The notes below the pieces were generated by a model. That model did no database searches, had not been told where the DNA came from, and was given only the letters and a program-made list of their open reading frames with translations. The translations under genes and the position numbers were made by a program. DNA of 49,912 nucleotides from Gammaproteobacteria bacterium (GTDB lineage Bacteria > Pseudomonadota > Gammaproteobacteria > UBA4575): contig JANQOB010000002.1 of the NCBI GenBank assembly GCA_028279275.1, forward strand, positions 328,500 to 378,411, read 5' to 3'. The stretch's first letter is position 1. Each line of letters starts with the position of its first letter. Of the stretch, positions 35,038 through 43,150 are shown in pieces.

Positions 35038-36225
35038 ATGAAAAATATTTTAGTGATTAATGCTGGCTCTTCCAGCGTAAAACTTTCTGTTTTTGATGTT
35101 ACTAAACAAGATTTAACAAAAATAATTCATGCGCGGGCCGTAAGACTTTTTCACCAAGATGCACAAATTACTATTAATGACAAAGAAGAAAGAGTCTTAG
35201 TTGAAAAAGATTTAGCAGAAATAACGGTTAAAGAGCCCAATCACAAAGTTGCAATTGAATTTTTTCTTGGTTGGTTGTCACAACAACCTGAAATAAACAT
35301 AGAAGCAGTTGGCCACCGTGTGGTGCACGGCGGGCCCAAATATTCAAGACCTGTCGTTCTAACCGATGATGTCATAAGTGATTTAGAGGCTTTTAAACCA
35401 CTTGCACCATTGCATCAAGAACACAACTTAGCCCCTATTCATGTGATAAAAAATTTATACGCTGATTTATTGCAAATAGCTTGCTTTGACACAGCGTTTC
35501 ACCAAACTATGCCTGACGTTGCAAAGCGTTTTGCTTTACCAGGTAAATATTACAAAGAAGGCGTGATGCGTTATGGATTTCATGGCTTATCATATGAGTA
35601 CATCTTGGAGGCATTATCAGAACAACAAAGCATAGATAATAAAAAAATAGTAATAGCGCATTTAGGAAATGGCGCGAGTATGTGTGCCATAGAAAATGGT
35701 AAATCAATTGCTACGACTATGAGTTTTACCCCCTTGGATGGTTTGGTAATGGGGACGCGATGTGGTGATTTAGATCCAGGGGTTATCTTGCATTTGTTAA
35801 CGCATTATGAGTTATCCTCGACAGACATAACTGATTTGTTATATAGAAAGTCAGGCTTACTGGGTCTGTCAGAAGAAACAAACAATATGCGTAAATTATT
35901 AAGCTCTAATTCAAAGACCTGTGTTGAAGCAATAGATTTATTTTGTTACCAAGTTAATCGATTTATAGGTATGCTGGTTGCCGAATTAGGTGGCATTGAT
36001 CAAATTGTTTTTACTGCGGGTATTGGTGAAAACTCAGCAGTAATTCGGGCTAAAATTTGCATGTTAGCAAGTTGGATAGGTGTAGAAATAGATGCAGAAT
36101 CTAATGAGAATAATGAAAATAAAATTAGTGGGCAAAGTAGTGCTGTTGAAGTATTTGTAATTCCAACGAATGAAGCATTAATGATTGCAAATCATACGCA
36201 TAGAATGATGAACAATAGTAAATAA
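35038..36225 (+). CDS. ackA: acetate kinase
   Basis: A 395-aa acetokinase that makes ATP from acetyl phosphate. VINAGSSSVKLSVFD at the start, VGHRVVHGG, FDTAFHQTMP, RYGFHGLSYEYI, IAHLGNGASM, MSFTPLDGLVMGTRCGDLDPG and FTAGIGENS are all conserved, including the catalytic Arg, Asp and His positions. The length is family-typical. It is tightly coupled to the acyltransferase upstream (3-base gap); an M48 protease gene follows 19 bases downstream. Propionate kinase is a possible alternative. Confidence 0.93.
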   Translation: MKNILVINAGSSSVKLSVFDVTKQDLTKIIHARAVRLFHQDAQITINDKEERVLVEKDLAEITVKEPNHKVAIEFFLGWLSQQPEINIEAVGHRVVHGGPKYSRPVVLTDDVISDLEAFKPLAPLHQEHNLAPIHVIKNLYADLLQIACFDTAFHQTMPDVAKRFALPGKYYKEGVMRYGFHGLSYEYILEALSEQQSIDNKKIVIAHLGNGASMCAIENGKSIATTMSFTPLDGLVMGTRCGDLDPGVILHLLTHYELSSTDITDLLYRKSGLLGLSEETNNMRKLLSSNSKTCVEAIDLFCYQVNRFIGMLVAELGGIDQIVFTAGIGENSAVIRAKICMLASWIGVEIDAESNENNENKISGQSSAVEVFVIPTNEALMIANHTHRMMNNSK

Positions 36226-36244
36226 TTTTTTAAATACAATTACC

Positions 36245-37084
36245 ATGAGAAGAAGAACCTATCGTTACGGGCATCGTGGAAATCGTAGAGGAGGCGCGAT
36301 ACGTTTGCTGCCAATTGTTTTATTTGGTTTGTATTTAGCGTATTACTATTTTAGCAATCAAGAAGAAGTTGCAATGACTGGGCGCTCACAACTAATAGAC
36401 ATTTCTCACGAACAAGAAATGGCATTAGGTTTACAGAGTTACCAACAAATTTTATCTGAATCAAATGTGCTTCGTTCTGGACAGGCCGTAGATCTCGTCC
36501 GTGAGATTGGATATCGCTTGGCTAAGGTTATAGATCATGATCCGGGCTTTGAGTGGGAATTTAATGTTATTGATTCTGATCAGGCTAATGCCTTTGCTTT
36601 ACCGGGAGGCAAGGTCGCTGTTTATACCGGTATTCTGCCGATTGTGCAAAATGTTGATGGCTTAAGTGCGGTCATGGGGCATGAAATTGCTCATGCGGTA
36701 GCAAGGCACGGCGCCGAGCGCATGGCGCACCAAAAGTTAGTCCAATATGGCAGTATGGCTGCAGGTATGGCATTGGGCTCTATGGATGCGGGTACACAGA
36801 AAATGGTGATGAGTGCATTGGGTATGGGTGCACAATATGGTGTTTTATTACCTTTTTCCCGCAAACATGAATCAGAAGCTGATTATATGGGTTTGATTTA
36901 TTTAGCAAGAGCTTGTTTTGACCCCCGCGAAGCTCCAAAAATTTGGGTAAGAATGGGAGAGCATAGTAAAGGTCAACCCTCAGAGTTTATGTCAACACAT
37001 CCCAGCCATGAGACACGTATTCGTCAACTAAATGATTGGATGCCCGAAGCGCTTGCAGTTAGAGAAAAGTACTGTGAATCATAA
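36245..37084 (+). CDS. M48 family zinc metalloprotease
   Basis: A 279-aa protein with an Arg-rich N-terminus, one membrane segment (about 17-37) and a peptidase domain facing the periplasm. The zinc motif is H146-E147-I-A-H150 in MGHEIAHAVARHGAER, and a third-ligand motif HESEADYMGL follows near 208-217. Preceding ANAFALPGGKVAVYTGIL and the closing FMSTHPSHETRI are typical of BepA/LoiP-like proteases involved in outer-membrane protein quality control. There are no TPR repeats, so it is closer to LoiP than to BepA. Confidence 0.88.
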   Translation: MRRRTYRYGHRGNRRGGAIRLLPIVLFGLYLAYYYFSNQEEVAMTGRSQLIDISHEQEMALGLQSYQQILSESNVLRSGQAVDLVREIGYRLAKVIDHDPGFEWEFNVIDSDQANAFALPGGKVAVYTGILPIVQNVDGLSAVMGHEIAHAVARHGAERMAHQKLVQYGSMAAGMALGSMDAGTQKMVMSALGMGAQYGVLLPFSRKHESEADYMGLIYLARACFDPREAPKIWVRMGEHSKGQPSEFMSTHPSHETRIRQLNDWMPEALAVREKYCES

Positions 37085-37102
37085 TTGCTAATTGCAATTT
37101 TT
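37083..37102 (+). terminator. weak terminator after the M48 gene
   Basis: AATTGC/GCAATT stem with a 5-base loop followed by TTT, overlapping the stop codon. The stem is A/T-rich, so termination would be inefficient. Confidence 0.35.
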
Positions 37103-37267
37103 ATGCACAATAAAGTTCAAATAAATGTAATCAAATACGTTGTGAGTATTTGATATAAAATACTTCACATAGAAACAGTAAATCGAATAGAATAATGTTT
37201 ATACAAAGTGTAATAACTGACGCCAGCCCAGTTTTACCAAATTTAATTAACTAAAATGGAGAAGTCG

Positions 37268-38755
37268 ATGAAAATTAAAAGAATTTTCACTACAGTTATA
37301 GCATCAAGTTTGCTCATAAGCCCATTTATTATTTTTGCTGAGAATCAGGCAGCTAAAGAAGCCGGTGAAATGGTTAAAGATGCTGGTAGCGCTACAGCCA
37401 CCGCAGTAAAAAAAGTAGCGAGTGCAACTGCTAGTGATGCTTCGTCTGCTTTACCGAACGCAAAAGCAGGTGAGTGCTACGCAAAAGTAATTATTCCCGC
37501 TGAATATAAAACCGAATCTCAAACCGTAACCGTTAAAGAAGCGTCGTCTAAAATTGAAATTATCCCTGCCAAATACGAATGGACCGAAGAGAAAGTTCTA
37601 GTAAAAGAAGCTTCTAAAAAGTTAATCCCTGTACCCGCTACATATGAAAATGTGACTGAAAAAGTGCTTGTTACCCCAGCTGAAAAAATTTGGACTAAAG
37701 GCGCCAAGAAAAATGCTGGTCGTGCAAATGCATCTATTTTAGCGGGTGCTGTTTCGAATGGCTTAAATTTAGCGGATGCAAAAGTTGGAAGTTGCTATGC
37801 CGAATATCACATACCTGCTCAATATAAAACCGAAACTCAAAAAGTACTTAAAACGGAAGCTTCACACAAAATTGAAATTATTCCTGCTAAGTATGAGTGG
37901 AGCGAAGAAAAAGTACTTGTAAAAGAGGCTTCTTCTAAACTAATTGAAGTACCTGCTATGTATGAAACGGTTACTGAAAAAGTATTAGTAAAACCCGCTA
38001 CTACAGAATGGAAAAAAGGTCGTGGACCTGTTGAGAGGATAGATGGCAGTACCGGTGAAATAATGTGTTTGGTAGAAGTACCCGCTGTATATAAAACAGT
38101 TAGTAAACGTGTACTAAAAAACCCTTCTACAACCAAGAAGGTCGATATTCCTGCTGAATATAAAGTTGAGAAGGTCCGTAAGCTAGTAAGTCCTTCGAGA
38201 GAAAAGAAGATCGAAATTCCTGCTACCTACGAGACTGTAACCAAGCGAATGAAAACTGCTGATGAAAAAGTCATGTGGGCACTCAAAGGTAGCAGTGTTG
38301 GAGGTAACGGGAAAGCAACAGGTTCTGAATTATGCCTTAAAGAAGTTCCTGCAGTTCATAAGACTGTAAAACAGAAAAAGGTAAAAACACCTGCAACCAC
38401 TAAAGTTGTGGAAGTACCCGCTGAATATAAAGTAATAAAAAAGCGTAAACTTGCTTCACCTGCTACAGAAAAGAAAATAGAAATACCAGCTAAAACTCAG
38501 GTAGTTTCCAAGAAAGTTAAGGTTGCTGAAGAGACTATGCAATGGAGACCTGTGTTATGTGAGACAAATATGAGTGATACAACAATCACTGATATACAAC
38601 GCGCATTAAAAAAAGCAGGTCATAATCCTGGCCCTATTGATGGAAAAATTGGAAACCAGACTTTAGTTGCAGTAGATGCATTCCAAAGAGCAAATGGTTT
38701 GCCACGTGGCGGATTAACACTGCAAACTCTAGAGAAGTTAGGCGTTAAGATATAG
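37268..38755 (+). CDS. secreted (I/V)PA-x-Y repeat protein with peptidoglycan-binding domain
   Basis: A 495-aa secreted protein. ATG at 37268 is preferred to 37256, since GGAG at 37258-37261 is the ribosome-binding site. A signal peptide (about 1-25) leads to four modules of ~75-90 aa, each opening with a Cys (codons near 37470, 37790, 38065 and 38333) and closing near a Trp. Each module has three ~23-aa subrepeats around (I/V)PA-x-Y and lysine/valine strands (for example EIIPAKYEWTEEKVLVKEAS), 12 in all. The C-terminal ~60 residues are a PG_binding_1 domain (TDIQRALKKAGHNPGPIDGK, VDAFQRANGLP). Probably a periplasmic, wall-attached fibre or scaffold; function unknown. Confidence 0.8.
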   Translation: MKIKRIFTTVIASSLLISPFIIFAENQAAKEAGEMVKDAGSATATAVKKVASATASDASSALPNAKAGECYAKVIIPAEYKTESQTVTVKEASSKIEIIPAKYEWTEEKVLVKEASKKLIPVPATYENVTEKVLVTPAEKIWTKGAKKNAGRANASILAGAVSNGLNLADAKVGSCYAEYHIPAQYKTETQKVLKTEASHKIEIIPAKYEWSEEKVLVKEASSKLIEVPAMYETVTEKVLVKPATTEWKKGRGPVERIDGSTGEIMCLVEVPAVYKTVSKRVLKNPSTTKKVDIPAEYKVEKVRKLVSPSREKKIEIPATYETVTKRMKTADEKVMWALKGSSVGGNGKATGSELCLKEVPAVHKTVKQKKVKTPATTKVVEVPAEYKVIKKRKLASPATEKKIEIPAKTQVVSKKVKVAEETMQWRPVLCETNMSDTTITDIQRALKKAGHNPGPIDGKIGNQTLVAVDAFQRANGLPRGGLTLQTLEKLGVKI

Positions 38756-38781
38756 CTTTCTAATTTCTTTAATCTAATTTC

Positions 38782-38815
38782 AAGGCTTCTTAGTTCTTTA
38801 AGGAGCCTTTTTTTT
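38782..38815 (+). terminator. intrinsic terminator after the repeat protein
   Basis: AAGGCTTC/GGAGCCTT stem (one G-T pair, 12-base loop) followed by a T8 run. It separates the repeat protein from ppk2. Confidence 0.8.
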
Positions 38816-38837
38816 ATATCAAGCAAATAAAAACCAA

Positions 38838-39710
38838 ATGTTCAAAGCTGTTTCATCCGAATTTTTAGTGCCTTTTGATGACAGTTTTTCCTTGAGTGAA
38901 GTTTCTGCTTCACCATCTGCTTCGTTTGATGTCAATAAAGATTATAAAAAGAAGCTGGAAAAAGTCGTTGAGGATATGCATGATTTGCAAAGAATACTAT
39001 ATGCACACGATAAACATGCGTTGCTAATTGTATTCCAGGCGATGGATGCCGCGGGTAAAGATTCTACCATCCGTGCTGTTATGTCTGGGATCAACCCTGC
39101 AGGTTGTCAAGTATTTTCATTTAAGAAACCATCTAGCACAGAACTTGATCATGACTTTTTATGGCGCACAAATAGATGTATGCCCGAAAGAGGCCGAATT
39201 GGGATATTTAACCGCAGTTACTATGAAGAAGTGTTAATTGTGCGAGTGCATCCAGATATCTTAGAGTATCAAAATCTACCTGACAAAATTAATTTCGATA
39301 CGATATGGCAAGAACGTTATGAGTCCATTCAAGACATGGAAAAACATTTAGCGCGAAATGGGACCGTAATTTTAAAATTCTGGCTAAATGTCTCAAAAGA
39401 AGAACAAAAAAACCGTTTTTTAGCTCGTATTGATAATCAAGAAAAAAATTGGAAATGGTCTTCAGGAGATTTAAAAGAACGGGCGCATTGGCAAGATTAT
39501 ATGCAAGCTTATGAAGATGCTTTGAGAGCAACTTCCAAGCCATGGGCACCCTGGTATGCCATTCCTGCAGATGACAAACCTTATATGCGCTATAGCGTAG
39601 CAAAGATTGTCAAAAAAACGTTAGAAAGCTTAAATTTAAAATATCCTAATCTTGATGACGAGGAAAGAAACAACTTAAATGTAGCCAAAGAGCAGCTATT
39701 AAATGAATGA
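38838..39710 (+). CDS. polyphosphate kinase 2 family protein
   Basis: A 290-aa PPK2 that phosphorylates nucleotides with polyphosphate. Walker A DAAGKDSTI (about 70-78), Walker B-type GRIGIFNRSYYEEVLIVRVHP, the lid region ERAHWQDYMQAYEDAL and the C-terminal PWYAIPADDKPYMR are conserved. The length and single domain fit the short PPK2 forms that act on AMP and/or ADP (class I or III); class cannot be fixed by eye. It converges on the HIT gene, with 16 bases between stops. Confidence 0.92.
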   Translation: MFKAVSSEFLVPFDDSFSLSEVSASPSASFDVNKDYKKKLEKVVEDMHDLQRILYAHDKHALLIVFQAMDAAGKDSTIRAVMSGINPAGCQVFSFKKPSSTELDHDFLWRTNRCMPERGRIGIFNRSYYEEVLIVRVHPDILEYQNLPDKINFDTIWQERYESIQDMEKHLARNGTVILKFWLNVSKEEQKNRFLARIDNQEKNWKWSSGDLKERAHWQDYMQAYEDALRATSKPWAPWYAIPADDKPYMRYSVAKIVKKTLESLNLKYPNLDDEERNNLNVAKEQLLNE

Positions 39711-39726
39711 AAGGATATCCAAAATT

Positions 39727-40068
39727 TTATCCAGGAGGCCAGTTAAAACTTCTTCCTGCTAGTAGGTGAACATGTAAATGGAACACTGTTTGACCGGCAT
39801 TCTCACCATTATTTATAACAAGTCGAAAAGCATCTTTCACTCCTAAATCTTGTGCTATTTCACCTGCTTTTAAGAGTAGGTAGCCTAGAATATTCTGATC
39901 GTCACTACTCGCATCAGCCACCTTCGCTATTTCTTTTTTTGGGATGATTAGGACATGAATCGGAGCTTGAGGATTTACATCTTTAAATGCGAGACATTGA
40001 TCATCCTCATAAACAATTTCTGCAGGAATTTCTTTGCGAATGATTTTGGAAAAAATAGTTTCACTCAT
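39727..40068 (-). CDS. HIT family nucleotide hydrolase (HinT type)
   Basis: A 113-aa histidine-triad protein. SETIFSKIIRKEIPAEIVYEDD at the N-terminus and the catalytic triad HLHVHLL near the C-terminus match HinT, which cleaves purine nucleoside phosphoramidates in the cytoplasm. HVLIIPKKEI and NNGENAGQTVFH are conserved. The length is family-typical. Confidence 0.94.
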   Translation of the reverse strand: MSETIFSKIIRKEIPAEIVYEDDQCLAFKDVNPQAPIHVLIIPKKEIAKVADASSDDQNILGYLLLKAGEIAQDLGVKDAFRLVINNGENAGQTVFHLHVHLLAGRSFNWPPG

Positions 40069-40098
40069 TGTTCATTACTGCGGTTGCATTTAGAGCTT

Positions 40099-40509
40099 TC
40101 AACTTACCATTTCAAGCAATTTATTTTGAATCCATTCAAGACGTGAAATCTGTTTAAGGTCGCTATTTTTAGCAAGAACTAGAATTCCATCTTTTACAAT
40201 AACTTCATTATTTGATGTGTCGTCAATACATGTCCAATTTTTTCGGTCAATGATGGAGCAATTTGAAAATGTATTTGATTGATCTTTGTCATTATAGGTT
40301 ACTGTATTATTTTCTTTATTTATGACGTATACAGAAGTAGGGTTGTTAATCCATTCACCTTTACAGTAGGTGTTATCCAAGATCATATTGTCACAAGTTT
40401 GAGTATAGACGTGCAGCTTCGCGCTATAAGGGTTTATGTCATATACCCACAGGATACAGGCCACGCCTGCAAGCACTAAAATCGCGAGAATAAAATCACT
40501 AAAGCTCAT
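40099..40509 (-). CDS. hypothetical single-span membrane protein
   Basis: A 136-aa protein with one N-terminal membrane segment (about 5-24, FILAILVLAGVACILWV) and a periplasmic part with four cysteines (in TCDNMI, YCKGEW, NCSIID and TCIDD), which suggests two disulfides. The start has a strong ribosome-binding site (GGGAGG 6-8 bases upstream). I recognise no family. It lies 30 bases downstream of the HIT gene on the same strand in reverse order of transcription, so HIT could follow it only by read-through from the left neighbour. Confidence 0.6.
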   Translation of the reverse strand: MSFSDFILAILVLAGVACILWVYDINPYSAKLHVYTQTCDNMILDNTYCKGEWINNPTSVYVINKENNTVTYNDKDQSNTFSNCSIIDRKNWTCIDDTSNNEVIVKDGILVLAKNSDLKQISRLEWIQNKLLEMVS

Positions 40510-40610
40510 TTATATACCTCCCAATTTGAGAGATAAGTATAGCTATAGCTGAACGTGGTTAAAAGAGAAGTAGAATAATCTCTATGGTAAATCGATATTA
40601 GTGGGACTAT

Positions 40611-41222
40611 TTAGAACCAGCCACCCATATCAAAACGAAGTGCAAAACCAATAGCATCTTCATCTACATCGCCCACAGCGGGAACGTAATAGGTTTTTAA
40701 TGATGCGCGACCATTTGATAGAGTTATATAAGGTACTGCTGCTAGTCTGGGGGAAAAGCCACTGTCATAACCTGTCACAATTCCACCTAATATGCCCAGA
40801 CCAAACCAATCTGCACCAACTGTGCGTTCATGACCAACCCCCCAATAGGTGCTGAATTTATCGATACTATTTTCAAAAAAGCCGCCTGCAAAATAATAAC
40901 CATCCAGATGGTACTCCAAACCAATCCCTGGGTTAAATTCGTTAAAATCATCTTCACTATCTTCGCTAGGATGATAAGAGGCAAGATTTACTTGAACGTA
41001 TAAACGTCCATCTTCGAGAATAGATTCATTCTTACCGGAATAGAATTTACCTTTTTGACTTTTCTCATGGTCATCAGGCACAGAGTAGACTTCTTCCGAT
41101 TTAGCAATCTCAAAACTTTCGCTTGAATCACTAGTTTGATCGTCTGCCAAAGAAGCATTTAAGAAGCAAAGTGACAAAAATGCTGAAATTAGTATTTTTT
41201 TAATCATGGCAATATTTTGCAT
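40611..41222 (-). CDS. secreted outer-membrane beta-barrel-like protein
   Basis: A 203-aa protein with a signal peptide (IKKILISAFLSLCFLNASLADD), an acidic spacer and then alternating amphipathic strands: RLYVQVNLASYHP, FNPGIGLEYHLDGYYFAGGFF, STYWGVGHERTV, FGLGILGGIVTGYD, RASLKTYYVPAVG and a C-terminal strand GFALRFDMGGWF ending in an aromatic residue, as in outer-membrane proteins. The pattern recalls PagP-like small barrels, but the identity is not secure. ATG at 41222 is chosen because GGGGG lies 9 bases upstream; the longer ORF has no such site. Confidence 0.6.
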   Translation of the reverse strand: MQNIAMIKKILISAFLSLCFLNASLADDQTSDSSESFEIAKSEEVYSVPDDHEKSQKGKFYSGKNESILEDGRLYVQVNLASYHPSEDSEDDFNEFNPGIGLEYHLDGYYFAGGFFENSIDKFSTYWGVGHERTVGADWFGLGILGGIVTGYDSGFSPRLAAVPYITLSNGRASLKTYYVPAVGDVDEDAIGFALRFDMGGWF

Positions 41223-41333
41223 ATCCATATGCCCCCGACATAAGTTATATAAGATGATAAAACAATAATTTGTAGAGAATTTTTTCGAAATGCTATTGGG
41301 ACACAAAAGCAATCAATAAGGGTATTCTGACCG

Positions 41334-41480
41334 ATGAAGGACGCGAATTTTGGGTATGAAAAGCAGGCATTTGCAGGAATTATTCAAGCGACTGGCCTGT
41401 CGCCCAGGTTCATGAAAACCTTGAAGTCTAGGCGAGAGTTCTCAAGCTATCTCAGTAGCGCCCTCAAGGAAAATACATAA
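41334..41480 (+). CDS. possible 48-aa protein
   Basis: An ORF of 48 codons below the usual size cut-off: MKDANFGYEKQAFAGIIQAT, then GLSPRFMKTLKSRREFSSYL and SSALKENT. Composition is protein-like, and AAGGG lies 11 bases before the ATG. Its last 39 bases overlap the 3' end of the minus-strand membrane gene. The same stretch contains hairpins GCGAC/GTCGC (41388-41403) and AGGTT/AACCT (41406-41421). Coding status is uncertain. Confidence 0.35.
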   Translation: MKDANFGYEKQAFAGIIQATGLSPRFMKTLKSRREFSSYLSSALKENT

Positions 41481-41861
41481 AGCTCCGATAATCATCGAGA
41501 TTGCCATATAGATATATTGTTCAAAAACGAAATAGAACAGACCAATAATTACGAGAGAAGCACCAAGGAAATACAATGTAATTCCAGACACTAGGTCTTT
41601 TTTGCGTTTTTTCAGTCCAGATATGAGGAGCTTGATGCCCGTGATCAATAAACTTATAAAAAATACTAGCCAAATTAAATGAAACAAAATGGAATTTGAC
41701 ATAAAAGAGAAACCATTCTGATTCAAAGTATGATAAATACCAGGAATAATTTTACTCAACCAGAATATGCCTATAGCCGCTGCGGCAATACATATCACAC
41801 CAATGATAAATGTAAGAACACTAAAAATTGGGTTCGCAGATTGATGGTGTGTACTTTGCAT
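41442..41861 (-). CDS. hypothetical four-span membrane protein
   Basis: A 139-aa integral membrane protein with four hydrophobic segments (around VLTFIIGVICIAAAAIGIFW, ILFHLIWLVFFISLLITGI, GITLYFLGASLVIIGLFYFV and YMAISMIIGALCIF) and a basic loop GLKKRKKDL after the second. No family is recognised. It follows the PGPGW gene (same strand) by 21 bases, so they are probably co-transcribed. Confidence 0.65.
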   Translation of the reverse strand: MQSTHHQSANPIFSVLTFIIGVICIAAAAIGIFWLSKIIPGIYHTLNQNGFSFMSNSILFHLIWLVFFISLLITGIKLLISGLKKRKKDLVSGITLYFLGASLVIIGLFYFVFEQYIYMAISMIIGALCIFLEGATEIA

Positions 41862-41882
41862 GGTGCTTAGAATTCTAAATTT

Positions 41883-42293
41883 CTATTCTATCACTAGTGG
41901 CGATTTATTGGCTTTAGCGCGAATCCAATTCAATGATTTAAGTACTTTCGGTGAGGATACTAACTTTCTCTCAAGGCGATACTTGCCCGGGAAATTCATA
42001 AAAAATAGACCCATGAGGATTGTGAGTATTCCTTGACCAGGTAGTACTAGCATTAAAATACCTAGTACAACAAATATAAATCCAAATACATTTTTGAGGC
42101 CAGCGAGAAACCGAGTGATTAAAGGATGAGCACTTTGCTTGCTAATACGCACACGATAGTGTTCATGAAAATAATCTTGTGGAATATTGATTACGATCCA
42201 GGGAATGATCGCTATACTAATAATCAATAGTGCAGCTGATATCCACGCAAGAATTATAAATTCATTTTTATAGTTAAATAAGAGTTCAAGCAT
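41883..42293 (-). CDS. PGPGW-type transmembrane protein
   Basis: A 136-aa membrane protein. The core VLPGQGILTILMGLFFMNFPGKYRLERK matches the family of putative transmembrane proteins named after the PGPGW motif (here LPGQG). Two to three membrane segments are followed by a basic C-terminal tail (KVLKSLNWIRAKANKSPLVIE). Function unknown. Confidence 0.7.
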   Translation of the reverse strand: MLELLFNYKNEFIILAWISAALLIISIAIIPWIVINIPQDYFHEHYRVRISKQSAHPLITRFLAGLKNVFGFIFVVLGILMLVLPGQGILTILMGLFFMNFPGKYRLERKLVSSPKVLKSLNWIRAKANKSPLVIE

Positions 42294-42343
42294 ATTCAGA
42301 GAGGTTAATTTTACCTACTCTAAATATAGAAAAAACACTTATT

Positions 42344-42592
42344 TTACCAGACTCGCAGTTTTCTAATATAAAGATTAATTGCAGTGAGTAAGTCTTTAGC
42401 AGGCATGGACTTTATAACCAAAGAATCTGAGTTTTTTAATATATCAACTAAATTTTCAGTTGCTTGAGTTACGAGGTATTGTTTTAGTTCATATAAAGTA
42501 GGGGGCTTGCCAATCTGATTTTTATAGTGTGAAACAAATATTGGCTCGACTTCTCTGATTAAATAATTTGGATCTAACAATGCAGATGACAT
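42344..42592 (-). CDS. hypothetical protein, 82 aa
   Basis: A small soluble protein that I do not recognise, probably mostly helical: LIREVEPIFVSHYKNQIGKP, ELKQYLVTQATENLVDILKN and KDLLTAINLYIRKLRVW. It lies upstream of the PGPGW gene by 50 bases on the same strand. No signal peptide. Confidence 0.55.
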   Translation of the reverse strand: MSSALLDPNYLIREVEPIFVSHYKNQIGKPPTLYELKQYLVTQATENLVDILKNSDSLVIKSMPAKDLLTAINLYIRKLRVW

Positions 42593-42702
42593 ATCACTAT
42601 TGGAAGTAAACTGTATAGTTAGAAATATATTAATTTAGAACATAAATTTAGTGAATGCCGCTGAAGCTAGTTTTTATAACCGATGAGCATTTAATTAATA
42701 AT

Positions 42703-43131
42703 ATGAAAATACTTTACATAACTAAGTTTATAGTTATCACATTACTTACAACTACAATATGCGCTTGTGGCGCAATTCGTTGGCACTCTGTAGAACAAAT
42801 TCCGGCGGAATCAAAAGCCTATATACGTGACGGTGTTTTTCTTTCAGGTAACTATATACGTAGCGCAACAATCGCAGAAATAGACGGTAAAAAGGTCAAA
42901 GAATCAAAAAAGGGTTTATATGAAATTAGTGTAGGTGTTCATGAAGTCAAAATTTACTGCGATGAAGCAAAAGGTGAATTCAACTCAAATGAGTTAGAGG
43001 GTAAGTCAAAGATTTTAAAGTTTGACGCTCGGATTCAAAGAACCTATTTAGCGCGCTGCACACCTTTTACTCACTGGTGGATTGAAGATTCAGAAAATGA
43101 AGCAGTAGTTGCAGGTGAAAAATATGATTAA
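42703..43131 (+). CDS. hypothetical lipoprotein
   Basis: A 142-aa lipoprotein with the signal ending TTICACGAIRWH. The mature part contains an IDGKKVKES beta-hairpin and VGVHEVKIYCDEAK, the layout of small PEGA-like beta domains, followed by RTYLARCTPFTHWWIED with a second cysteine; C94 or so and C124 could form a disulfide. ATG at 42703 is chosen because the signal peptide starts there; the longer ORF adds 16 residues without a signal-like start. Confidence 0.65.
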   Translation: MKILYITKFIVITLLTTTICACGAIRWHSVEQIPAESKAYIRDGVFLSGNYIRSATIAEIDGKKVKESKKGLYEISVGVHEVKIYCDEAKGEFNSNELEGKSKILKFDARIQRTYLARCTPFTHWWIEDSENEAVVAGEKYD

Positions 43132-43150
43132 ATTTGAATAGGCTTTTTTA

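Noticed and set aside
37837..38136. minus-strand ORFs in the repeat protein
   Set aside because: The repetition simply mirrors the coding-strand repeats.
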